64,000 nt of DNA, taken from positions 372,001 to 436,000 of the forward strand of contig JACONQ010000009.1 of NCBI GenBank assembly GCA_014281115.1. The letters are read 5' to 3'. This document shows, one piece after another, positions 24,670 to 35,456 of this stretch (position 1 is its first letter; each line of letters begins with the position of its first letter). Under the pieces are notes generated by a model. It made no database searches. It was not told where the DNA came from and worked only from the letters and a program-made list of their open reading frames with translations. A program made the translations under genes and the position numbers. The stretch is from Laburnicola sp. R22_1 (taxonomy: Eukaryota > Ascomycota > Dothideomycetes > Pleosporales > Didymosphaeriaceae).

Positions 24670-25908
24670 TCTCCCCTAGTGTTAATCCGTGATGTCACGT
24701 GATCCCGGGCCGGCTGTTTAACTAACCACTGTGTTACGTAATTAATAATTTCTTTAATAACATTTTTTATAGTAATAATAACAATAATAATTATAATAGT
24801 AACTAACCTAACTATTTTATTACTCTTCTATAGTAGATCTTCCCTCATAACTAGCGAGTCGTATACCACCCCCCTAGGATCTCGCTGCCGCCGCCTATCT
24901 CCTTTGTGCTCCTACTGCTGCTACTGCTCCTACTGCTCTTACTTCTTATTGTCCTTATGCGCCCGCACAATCTTAACTATCACTAGAAGCTTCTTCTGCT
25001 ATAGCTGCGCGCGCGCTCTGGCAACATATAAGAAATATTTACTTCTTCTTTAATAGACGCCCACTACTATATTTTAGCCTATCCTCTAGTCTTGCCAGCA
25101 ATATAATAGCAAGGTGCTATTGTTTTCTTACAAAGGTTACTACATCTCTTCCTAGGTCTTTGTATAAAAGGATGACCTAACACTTAAGAATTTAAAGTTG
25201 TGTAAAGATTATATATAGCCTAAATAGATTGTTAGATATAACCTTTAGAATAGCATAATTGTAATTAATTTAGTCCTTTAGTAGCCCTGCCTCTTAAACC
25301 TTATCTTATAGTAGGTAGGCTAGATAGCTAATATTGCCTAGCTAGTTATCTATGCCAGTTTTAAATTCTCTAGTAGCTATCTAACCGCAGGTATTAGACG
25401 ACGCAATCTTAGGACGCCAGAAAGGTGTTCCGTTGCCGCACATAATAAAGAGTTAGATTTAAAAGACTTAGTGTTATATAAGTTAAAGATAAAGATTTAA
25501 TATACTAGGCATTGCTAATATTATAAGAGACTTTATACGCTATGCGTATAGTAAACTATAGTTATGCTACTATCAGGTTGCGAGCGCAACAACTAAACTA
25601 TAGTTAAGCGTCCTATTGCGTATACTGCTCCCGCAGTTACGACTCCGCGGTTCACTACAGCTCTCTAATAGTCTACTAGTTAAGAGATAATATGTAACTT
25701 AGTTATACTAGATAGTAAACTGTCTATTAATTACTATTAACAATACCGCTATGCAAAATGTTAACAATAAAATTATTATTATTTTGTATATATTTTGTTA
25801 CTACCACTATGTGCTAGGTGCTAGGTTTTAGTGCCTCCTATTTTACTCCTCTCTGAGTATGGTGCGGATTCGACCTTGGTTAGAATCTTAACACAACGAA
25901 GACCTTTA
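24670..25908. repeat. 1.2 kb repeat, copy 2, with 16 bp flanking duplication
   Basis: Starts CTCCCCTAGTGTTAATCCG and ends near AAGACCTTTA. The 16 bp ATAAAAGAACTAAGCT flanks it (24654-24669 and 25909-25924). It interrupts the gypsy element between reverse transcriptase and integrase. It is GC-richer than its surroundings and retains CpG and GTGATGTCACGTGATC, so it looks younger than copy 1 at 10437-12797. No ORF of note was seen. The minus strand near 25,870 has GGTCGAATCC, close to a tRNA B-box, which hints at a SINE-like origin, but this is weak. Confidence 0.65.
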
Positions 25909-25949
25909 ATAAAAGAACTAAGCTATAGAAAGATATAAAATAAGGACTA

Positions 25950-26900
25950 CTAAAACTCCTCTCTCTTCTAGACTAAATATAGAAAAAGATTTCTATAGTC
26001 TTTATTACTAAGCTCCCTATAAGTAGGGGAAATACAAATATAATAGTAGTGTATAATAGGCTAGGAAAAGAAATAGTTTTAGTTCCCCTACTAGACGTAA
26101 AGGTAGAAATAGTAGTAGAGGCGTTTCTTTATTATATTATAGCCTACTATTAGCTTTCTAACACTATAATCTCTAACTATAGAGGTTAATTTATAAGTAA
26201 CTTTTAAAGGTATCTATATAAAAGGATAAAGATTTAAAGAAAATTATTCTTCTTTAAATACCTAAAAACTAATAGTACTATAAAACATATTAATTCTATA
26301 ATTAAAATATATCTCTACGCCTTTATATAATAGAACTAGAAAAATTAGGCCCTATACTACTCTATAGCGTAAATAGCTATTAATAGGTAAGAAGCCACCT
26401 TTACTAAAGTAGCACTATTCTTTCTCTAGTATAGATATAATATAGACTTATCTAAGCTAGATATAGAAATAAAAGCTATTAACTATTATTAATAAAAATT
26501 ATAGCTAGTAAAGTCTACTAAAGCTTTACTATAAAAGTTCTAAAAAGTTTTTATATTTATTTAAGCTAAAATAGCTACGTTTTAATAAAAATAAAAGGAG
26601 TAAGTAAACTAGCACTAGAGAGACGCTTCTATATTAAAGGAAGAAGATAAAGTCTAGCTCTAGTATAAGGACTACCTATCTAACTTCTACTCTAATAAAA
26701 AGTTAGACTAGAAAAATACAAAGTTTATAATTATATTAGTAGTAGACTTTTATAATATAAAACTAGATACTCTATCTAGAGATTACCTAGTATTCTTAGT
26801 AAATTATCTACGCCTAGCTAGAAAAGACCCTCTCCCTAGCTAGGCTATAGATAATAGGAAACTAGAGGCTGTTATTGTTAAAGGAGAAGAGGAATAGATT
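25950..26900 (+). pseudogene. Gypsy integrase-like remnant
   Basis: Downstream of the 1.2 kb insertion the plus strand reads, through stops, KISIVFITKLPISRGNTNII, then a stretch with YYQLSNTIISNYRGQFISNF that follows the spacing of the integrase core around its second Asp (family: SDRGxQFxSxF; here SNYRGQF, again Asp to Asn), and further C-terminal sequence. Assignment is by order and position after the RT. Confidence 0.6.
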
Positions 26901-28101
26901 ATAGAAAATATCTTAGCTAAGAAACCTACCTAAAGAGGAAGAGGGCTATAGAGATTACTATACTAAGTTAAATAATTAGATAATACTAACCTAACTTAGA
27001 AACCCGCTACAAATCTCTCTACTATAGAGGTATTAGATTACTAGGAAATATACACCTCCCTATTCTAAAATAATAATAAAAGTTACTTATAAATTTTTAT
27101 AGAAACTCCCTAAACTAATAAATACACTATAGCTTTTAGTATAGAAGTTATATTCCTAGTAAAGAACTTAAAAAGCCTTTACTAAAAAAAGATTAGAATA
27201 AGCCTAGACCTCTAGCCCTCCCTACTAATTACTTAAGAATTAGTAAAGAATAAGATTATAATCTGCTTAAAAGAATAGAGAACTCGTAAATAAGTACTAT
27301 AAATTATTTAGAAGTGTTAGCTCTAGTATAAGCTAGTAAAAAGAGAGAGAATTGTCCTTCCTATAATAAAATAATATATATTCTAAGTAATAAAAAGTAG
27401 GGCGATTAAAAAGAGGAGAGAAAAAAGGCTATTTAGAGGAGGATATTATAAAGAAGAACAATAGACACAGCGTAACTAAAAAAATTAAAGTATTCTAGGA
27501 GCTAAGCTTATAGCTTAGATATACCTACAAAGTTATAAACTATATAAGAAAATATCTTTAGAACTCTATAATAAGGCTAAATACAGAAATAGAAGAATCC
27601 TAATATTCTAGAAGAATAAATAGAAATACTACTCCTCTCCTATAAACTTACTCTCGCCTAAATTAGAATTAAGGTCTATCCTCTTAACCTTCTTATAAAG
27701 AATAGTAATCTAATTAGAACTAATAGTTATAAAACCTAAAACCTACTTAATACACTCTAAAAGAGTAGCAATTTTATATTCTCTTAATATCTTACTAGCA
27801 TAGATAGTCTTTATAATATCTAGAATAAGCTTAACTAAATTTTAATAGAGAGGCTCTAGAATAGGCAAAGTAGAAGTGGAAATTAACTATAGCATAATAT
27901 TAGCTAAAAAAGACAAACTTTAAAAATCTAGAACTTATAGCAGGTTTATTAAAAAGAGTTTAAAGAATAGTATAAGTGTTTTACTAAGCTATAAGAATCT
28001 AATATAGAAGCTTTATATTCTATTTAAAATATCTAGTATTAGTAGTATCTATTTTCTAGGACTTAACTTAAGCACTCTAGATAGTAGAGCTATACTTATA
28101 G

Positions 28102-28319
28102 TTTTTTTTTACGACGAAGGGGTTTCTAATAAAAATATTATAATAATAGTAGATATCTCTCCCGCTATTATATACACAGAAAAGCATTTTAAGGTAGTGT
28201 TAACAAAAAGGGTTAGCGCGTTATAAGCTCGCTAAGCGAGCTTAGCGCGTCCACTCTAACTAAAAAAAATCCACATGCAAAATATAATAAGGCCACATCG
28301 TCGTACTACGGTTCGGAGC
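28102..28319. repeat. Poly-T-ended repeat, copy C, truncated, 14 bp TSD
   Basis: Starts with a T-run then ACGACGAAGGGGTTTC like copies A and B, but only about 218 bp remain. AGCTATACTTATAG occurs on both sides (28088-28101 and 28320-28333). The end away from the T-run is missing, as expected of 5'-truncated non-LTR insertions if the T-run is a minus-strand poly(A). It is inserted in the 3' part of the gypsy element. Confidence 0.72.
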
Positions 28320-28824
28320 AGCTATACTTATAGATAAAGACATTAAGATAAGCTTACTAGAGATTAAAAAGAGGCTTACTAGAGATTAAAAAGAGGCTTA
28401 CTAGTATAACTATTACTATAAAGAATATATTTTAAAATAAAATTAGCAAATTTAGTTTTAGTAAAGTCCTCTTATAAGCTATCCTAAATCTAAAATATAA
28501 ATTAGTAAGGAAGAGGTTTACTAAAAAATTATTATACCTTGCCTAAATACTTACTAAAGTAAATAATATAAGCCTTATAATTACACTTCCTTTCTATAAG
28601 CCTCTATATATAGAAAATAAGATGATTAAGGTAGCGCTAGTAGATATTATTATAAATATAGGCGGCCTTAAAGACGTACTCCTTAGATATTGTATAGATA
28701 GTCTTAAGAGTCTTTTAATTATAGCTTAAGTTCTTAAAGAACTACTTAGAATTAGTAAAAAACAATATAAAAGAACTAAAGAACTAACCTTATAATAGTT
28801 CTCTATAGTCTTATTATATATAAA

Positions 28825-29059
28825 TGTTAGATAGACGGTTACTATGCATTTTAGTGATAATCTCTCTGTGAAATACACTAAGGAGGCTGGCGCACTACTA
28901 TTTTGCATTGCCCCTATACTATTCTAGATAGTATAAGGGCCTTAGCATAGATAGAAACTTCTCGCGATAGCTAGGCTTCTCCATTACAATCAATCATCAC
29001 AGTTATTAATTCTTATTAATATATTATCTCAAAGTGATAGAACACTATTAAATCTAACA
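28825..29059 (+). repeat. Copia left LTR
   Basis: 235 bp, TG...CA. It differs from the right LTR at about 18 positions by my count, all of them transitions. It keeps several C and G bases that are T or A in the right LTR, and the reverse also occurs. Confidence 0.9.
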
Positions 29060-32000
29060 ATTAAGAGTCTTACTACCTTAATTAACCCTAAGAAAAGATA
29101 ATGTCGCTGTTAACACTCCGCGACTCAACAATCGTATTAACTAATTACACTAACTATACACCATGGCTGCAGCAGCTAAACGCGCGATGCGAGCTAATAG
29201 ATATATAACCCATTATTAATCTAGACGGAGCCAAACTCCCACGCGAAAAGCCGACACCGCCGTCGCCGCTAGAAATAGCGAGTTACCAGCCAATTATCCG
29301 TGTAAATAATAACAATTAACAGAACTCTCTAACACACCTATTAGAGCTATTAAACTTAGGCCTTAAGGTATATAAGGAGGATATTGAGTTCTATAAGATA
29401 TAGCTTAAGGACTATAAGATTAAGGACAAAGAATACTAAGAAGAGAGAATAAGTCTTAAGAAAGTAGTTATCTATATCCAATCTACTATGTTGTAACATT
29501 TGTAACGTAACTGCTATAAGCCTAGAAAGCAGATCTAAAAATAGATTAAATCTCTAACGTAGATAGTAGGCGTTAATAAGGAAGATAAGCGGAATAGGGC
29601 GAGAGCACAATACCTACAGGCTCTTAAGCTAATAAGACAACCCTTAAACTAGAATACCTGGCTAACTAAGTATAATTAGGCAGCTATAGAAGCAGAGACA
29701 AATAATATCGCTAAAGTATAATTAATCTATAATACTATAAAGGACTTCCTAACTGTAATTATAAAGGCTGCCCCTACCTAGGGCGTGTTCTTTTAAGAAA
29801 TTAGACGCTAAGACGTAGATATAACAAGGAAGAAGATAATAAAACGCTTCTAAGAACATATAGCAATACTCCACCTAATTAAGAGCAAACAGCATAGGGG
29901 CGCCTTTGCTGCTAGTGAGCCATCTCTTACTACTAGTAGTGCATCCACCCTAGGCACTAATAGGGACGCCTCTTACGCTGCTAAAGACGCGCCATCTTCT
30001 ACAAATAACTAACGTGGATGGGGAAGACCTTGACAAAAACGATTCTTTGGTTAAAGTACTATATCTAAGTAGTCCTTAATAGAGAATATAATAGTAGTTA
30101 AAGGTAGAAAATACCCTACTTATAGACAAAGGTATAGTCTAAAAGACTGCTTCTACACATACCTAGATTATGCACTAGAGTAGTTTAGGCCACAACCTGG
30201 CTTTACAGACATAGTATAATATAGAATCTAAAATAATTCAGATCTATAAGAGGAGATAAGGAAGATAAAAAGACTAAGGTCTTAAACACCTAGAATTAAA
30301 CTATCGCATACTCCTACTCTAACCCAAATTACTAAGGTTACTAACAATAAATAACTAGATGGCAGACGAATTACTATCCTCTTAGCGAGCTTTAATACTA
30401 TTACATCTTCCTACTACCTAGACCTAAATACCTATCTACTACGTTACTCCGCGATTCTTAATTCTAGCACAACATGCCATATCTTTAACAATATTAACCA
30501 TTTTGTTACAATATAACTATTGTCGCCAGGAGACTTTATATAGGCGGGATTATCACGAGTTTAGATAAGGGGATATAGAAGTGTCTATCTACACGTTAAG
30601 AGCGTACACGGAAATAGGGTACTAAGGCTAGACAATATTACCTACTATCCTAATCTGCTATGCAATCTTGTGTCCTTCTAATTACTTTGCAGGCATGGCC
30701 TCTAGTAGGATATAAAGGCAGATCTAACAATAATTAAGAGAAGGGACAATACAGTCCTAGCTAACCTTTAAGAACTCTATAGTTAATGGGTACTAGAATA
30801 CATACCCGAACAAAATCGTACTATACATAATAGTGCGTATGCCACACACAAAATTACAACGCCCACCGCATAAGGTGCGCAGAAGGCAGACGCTATTACA
30901 TGGTATAAACAACTAGGCCACCTAGGTCCTTAGGCACTAGAACACACTGTGAATCACTATAAGGGGGTGCGCCTTAAAGGACTTACTATAGTCTAATGCA
31001 ACGCCTGCGGCAGATTAAAGCTTAAGTGACAAATTAGACAATAACCTAGGCAAATTAATAACAGTCCTAGCAAGAGAGTTGCTATAGACTTTCATAATTA
31101 TAAAGATTAGAGCTTCACTAGCGAGAAAAGCCAGATGCTTATTACTAATTAATTCTTAGGCATAGCTTAGGATTTCTACTTTAAAGACAATTAACTAGCA
31201 TAAACAATTATTAAGTTGCTAAAGGAATTTATACTATTTATAAAAGTACAATTTAATATAATAGTTAAGGTTATTAAATTTAACAATGAGATCTTTTCAG
31301 TTAAATAAGACGTTTATAGGTAATGCGTTAGTAAAGGTATTATTATTAAGCCTTTAGCACCTAATACCCAAGCTTAAAATAGAGGAGCTAAACGCTTAGG
31401 GGGTGTAATTAAGGAGAAGGGTTGTGCAATGCGACTTGACGCCAATCTCCCTTTTAACCTATAGCTAGAAATCACACAAGCGGCTGTATACCTATATAAT
31501 TAAACTCCGAACTATGCTAACTAATAGCGATTACCATACAAAGTATTCTTTATAATAGTTGCTTTCTAAAACGGCATTGTCACTTAACTAAAGAAACTAA
31601 ACCAGGCTTACCTTAGGGCCTATGGCTGTAAAGCCTTCGCCTTAACTAATAATACTAAACGCGGTAAGAGCAAGCTCTAAAGGTTAGACCTAAAGGCGTT
31701 GGTTGGATACCTAGTAGGCTACTAATTATTAAATATCTAAAGGATATAGATCCTACTACTTAACAAAGTCATTAGTACACGCGACGTTATCTTTAATAAA
31801 GATAAGGTATTCTTAGGTAAAACAGAGGACCTATTAGACAACCTTATGCATAGCACTACTAAAGAGATTACTATATAGACCTAATTAGTAGAGTTGCCAC
31901 CTCTACTACCTAAGCAAGAAAACACTAAATTCTTCTATAAGGATAAGTTAATTACTAACACCCGTAATCGCGAGGATAAAGAAGAAGACCCGCTAGGGTA

Positions 32001-32769
32001 TTACCAAGAAAGGAAGATTAATTACACCTACCCAATACTACTAGTAACACCTTCGCCTATCGCATTGCTTGTCTAATTAATGGCGAGCTTCGAACACAAT
32101 TAATATAACTAGTTATCTATTAGATTACTACAGCCAGATTAACGCGCTATGCTATAGGCAGCCGCTTTTCTAGCAGGTATATAAGCAGGAAGCAGAGGCA
32201 AGTATAAGGGGAAGCCGCTTAACAAAGCTTAATTCAATCGCATGCTCGCAATAGGACAGAAACCCCACTAAAGTTAATTACTAGAACCTCTATCTAGCGA
32301 AACATGGATAGACAATCACCCGCTATTTAATATGTGGAAGGAGGCCAAGCAGGTACACCTATAAAGCCACAAGAAAATAAAGTCTTGGAGTGAGGTGTCT
32401 ATTACCCTAGTGCGATCACGCGGCCACTAAATTCTTAATTGCATGTGGGTGTATACTTATAAACTTAATAAACATTATTAATTTCAAAAGTGCAAGGCTA
32501 GGTTAGTAGTGCGCAGAGATTAACAACGCCACCTTACTACTTAAGACACCTATGCTGCAACCCTCGCAGGACGATTATTTCGCCTGCTCATGTCCATGGC
32601 AGCTTGATACGACCTAGAGCTTAGCTAGTACAACGTTACTAACGCTTTCGTCCATGCGAATCTGGACAGAGAACTCTACATAAGAATGCCGCGAGGTTAT
32701 ACACAACCTGGCACTATCCTATAGTTACACAAGGCACTGTATAGTCTTTAAATCTTACTACTACTGTGG

Positions 32770-33760
32770 CAGAGAGAATTTACCAGCGCTCTTAGAAATC
32801 TTAGTTTTACTATAGTCCCTTATAAGCCTTACTATATAATTAAAGGCAGTATTATTATCTTCTTCTATATAGACGACCTTATTGTCGCCTACTCTAAAGA
32901 TTAGAAACACGCTGCTAACGCAGTGATAGAAAAGATAAGTACACAGTTTATCCTTACTAGTGGTAATAATCTTTAGTAGTTTCTAGGGATTAAAATTGTT
33001 AGAGACTATGCAAATAGACAACTCTGGCTATCCTAGGCGTCCTATATAGACAAGATTAGTCGCCTAATCGACTAACGCGACCTTAAACACAATACCCTAA
33101 TATCTATAGTTAAACTACTACCCTAAGAAGGTCTTGCTACAAAGGCTAAGATTAATTAATACTAGCGAAAGATTAGATTAATCCTTTATACTATAGTAAC
33201 CACATGCCCTAATATCGCATTTGTAAGCTCTCAATTATCGCGATTCCTATTAAATCCTAGCGAGGAGCATCACAACGCCGCCGACCGTGTACTGCTTTAC
33301 CTATCCTCCACCCAATTATTAGGGCTACGCTTTAGAGGAGCAGACACTTATAAGGTTGCTAGCGATGCCTTGTTCGCTAACAATACCCTTAATAGAAAGA
33401 GCTTATAAGGATATATAATTAAGCTGTTTGGTAGTCTTGTTGCCTAGAAGGCGAGCAAGTAAGACACAGTCACCACCTTAATAACTAAAGCTGAGTTGCT
33501 AGCCCTTTTACAAGTTGTAAAAGAGGCACTCTTTACCTCTTAGTTAATTACTAAACTTAAGATTAAACTCTTCCTATTAACAATCACTATTAACTGTAAT
33601 AATTAACAAACTATTCGACTTATTACCAAAGAAATTGCCAAGTTACAGACTAAGCTCAGGCACGTTAATATACACAATTATTAGCTTTGGCAAGAAGTAG
33701 CTTGTAGAGCTATTAAGATCTAATACTAACAATTAGAAGAAATAGCAGCAGATGGCCTTA
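32770..33760 (+). pseudogene. Copia RT-RNase H remnant, YIDD intact
   Basis: The frame around 32,860 gives FIDDLI-type sequence with YIDDLIVAYSKD, the Ty1/copia RT active site with both Asp retained, followed by the copia spacing GNNL..FLGIKIVRD. About 33.47-33.54 kb reads QDTVTTLITKAELLALLQ, corresponding to the RNase H block with its Glu. Frames are cut by TAG/TAA stops, so no product is expected. Confidence 0.85.
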
Positions 33761-33954
33761 TAAAGGTTCTGCTAGCTAGAAAATAGGCTAAGTTTATAAA
33801 TTAACTCGGACTTAAAGACGTTAAGGGTAGGATTACTAACCACGAGATCGATCTAGACAAATTATAATAAAGGATGGAAGCTTTTGGACTATGAGCAATA
33901 GTACAGTTGCGAAGAATTAGATCTAGCTTAGGATGGCTCTAAGCTAAGGGAGTG

Positions 33955-34189
33955 TGTTAGATAGACAGTCACTATGTATTCTAGTAATAATCTCTCTGTA
34001 AAATACACTAAGGAGGCTGGCGCACTACTGTTTTGCATTGCCCCTATACTATCCTAGATAGTACAAGGGCCTTAGCATAGATAGAAACTTCTTACAATAG
34101 CTAGGCTTCTCTATTATAATTAATTATCACAGTTATTAATTCTTATTAATATATTATCTCAAAGTGACAGAACACTATTAAATCTAATA
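33955..34189 (+). repeat. Copia right LTR
   Basis: 235 bp partner of 28825-29059; its last bases are TA instead of CA. It is preceded by the purine-rich GCTAAGGGAGTG, a likely polypurine tract. The gypsy sequence resumes after ATAAA at 34195. Confidence 0.88.
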
Positions 34190-34841
34190 ATAAACTTCTT
34201 AAGGTCTTTAGTACTATATAAATCTAGAGTAGGTAGTAAAGACTTACTATTATAAGTAAGAGTGCTATAAGTTGCAATCTTTATAGAGAAATGCTAAGCT
34301 ATAATTAAGCCAGCCTTTAGACGTTTACTTAGAGTTATAAGGGCTATTATAAAATATCGCTTATTAGCTCTAACTATAATAGAGATTAATAATAAAAAAG
34401 ATAGTAAAAATAGAATAAAAGCAAAACTAGTAATTAGGGTATAGCGTAATATTAATAAGAAGCATTATAAATATAGTAATAAAGTAGAGAAGAAAAGCAA
34501 AACTAAGGTAAGAACTTTTTTATTTATCTTAGCTAGAGCAAATAATACTAGCGTAAATTCTTAACTAAAATAGATAGCTATGCTATAGAAACCTAAGAGA
34601 TATAAATACAAATATATTAGTTATAATAACTAGGTTGCCCTACTAAAAGTAAAAGAATAAGAGCCTAGTGCTCTCTTTAGCTAAAGTATGCTTAAAATCT
34701 CTTAAAGGCTCAGAGCACTATTACTAGCATACGCAGTATTAAATTTGTCTTTAAGACTTTAGGCGCGCAAAAGGGGGATTAGTGCTACTATTATAAGAAG
34801 TATAGAATATAACGCTAGGATATTTTTAGGGGAGGGAGAAA

Positions 34842-35019
34842 TATATAAGGGGCTAAGCGCCCTTCTATAGTTACTTAGCCTACTACCTTAGAGTTCTAGA
34901 TCTATGCTTTTGCTAAGCTAGAAGTATATATAAGTCTATAGCTAGAGTTACTATTAAACTCTATTAAATTTATAAGTTTACTTAGGTAACTCTAATCTCT
35001 TAGTCTAAAGCCCCTTACA
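34842..35019 (+). repeat. Gypsy right LTR
   Basis: 178 bp partner of 19008-19183, ending in the canonical CA (CCCCTTACA) and followed by the ACTTT duplication. Confidence 0.85.
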
Positions 35020-35035
35020 ACTTTTTTATAATTAC

Positions 35036-35270
35036 TATTTTACGCTTTTTTTAATTACTAAGTAAAAGGCTTTACTTTTTTTATTATATTATTTAAAATA
35101 AAAGCCTTTATTATTCTACTTCTAGTTAACGCTATATATATAATTTTAACTTATTTCCTAGTCTATATGTGTTATTAAATTATCTATCTAGGAGTAGAAT
35201 AACAAAGGCTTTTATCTTAAATAACATAATAAAAAAAGCAGAGTCTTCTACTTAGTAACTAAAAAGAGCG
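35036..35270. mobile_element. MITE-like element, second paired copy
   Basis: Two arms in inverse orientation share the words ACGCTTTTTTTAATTACTAAG, AAAGCCTTTATTATTCTACT and the matching inverse TTATCTTAAATAACATAATA with 8266-8670. The core is shorter than in that copy. The right terminal few bases have diverged, so the end is approximate. Confidence 0.55.
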
Positions 35271-35305
35271 TATTACTAGTCTATAGTAAATTAAATTAAC
35301 ACTAT

Positions 35306-35430
35306 ATAATTATTTACGCTGTTTTTAATTACTAAGTAGGAGGCTCTGCTTTTTTTATTATGTTATTTAAGATAAAAGCCTTTATCGTGCTACTCCTAGG
35401 TAGTTAATTTAACGCCACATATAATTATAA
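35306..35430. repeat. Half copy of the MITE-like arm
   Basis: Carries ACGCTGTTTTTAATTACTAAG, GGAGGCTCTGC, AAGCCTTTATCGTGCTACTCCT and AACGCCACAT in left-arm order. The pogo-like element begins about 27 bases further on; no opposing arm was found. Confidence 0.55.
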
Positions 35431-35456
35431 AAAAAACTATAATATATTCTATTAGT

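Larger units (their letters stand above)
28825..34189 (+). mobile_element. Ty1/copia LTR retrotransposon nested in gypsy
   Basis: LTRs of 235 bp (28825-29059 and 33955-34189) start TGTTAGATAGAC; the left ends TAACA and the right TAATA. ATAAA lies on both sides (28820-28824 and 34190-34194). The 5,365 bp interior reads in copia order on the plus strand: gag-like part from about 29.16 kb, pre-integrase zinc region (WYKQLGHLG ... CNACGRLKL, about 30.9-31.02 kb), integrase, reverse transcriptase with YIDDLIVAYSK (about 32.87-32.91 kb), and RNase H (about 33.3-33.75 kb). Its GC content is higher than that of the host gypsy, so it arrived later, but stops are everywhere. Confidence 0.93.
19008..35019 (+). 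mobile_element. Ty3/gypsy LTR retrotransposon hosting four nested insertions
   Basis: Long terminal repeats at 19008-19183 and 34842-35019 share a TATAAGGGGCTAAGCGCCC-type start and an AAAGCCCCTTA(C/T)A end, consistent with original TGTAAGGGG...CCCCTTACA. The 5 bp ACTTT flanks both sides (19003-19007 and 35020-35024). A purine tract AGGGGAGGGAGAA (34826-34838) precedes the right LTR. Inside, on the plus strand, are gag-like sequence (about 20.9-22.1 kb), reverse transcriptase (about 22.9-23.3 kb) and an integrase-like region (about 26.0-26.9 kb). Removing the four insertions (19717-20873, 24670-25908, 28102-28319, 28825-34189) leaves about 8 kb, a usual size. All coding frames are destroyed. 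Confidence 0.87.

Noticed and set aside
25860..25900. tRNA gene suggested by GGTCGAATCC on the minus strand
   Set aside because: No matching acceptor, D-arm or anticodon stem could be built around it; it is noted only as a weak hint for the repeat.
28726..28908. Minus ORF of 60 codons
   Set aside because: It crosses the copia LTR boundary at 28825, so it is a chance frame made by the insertion.
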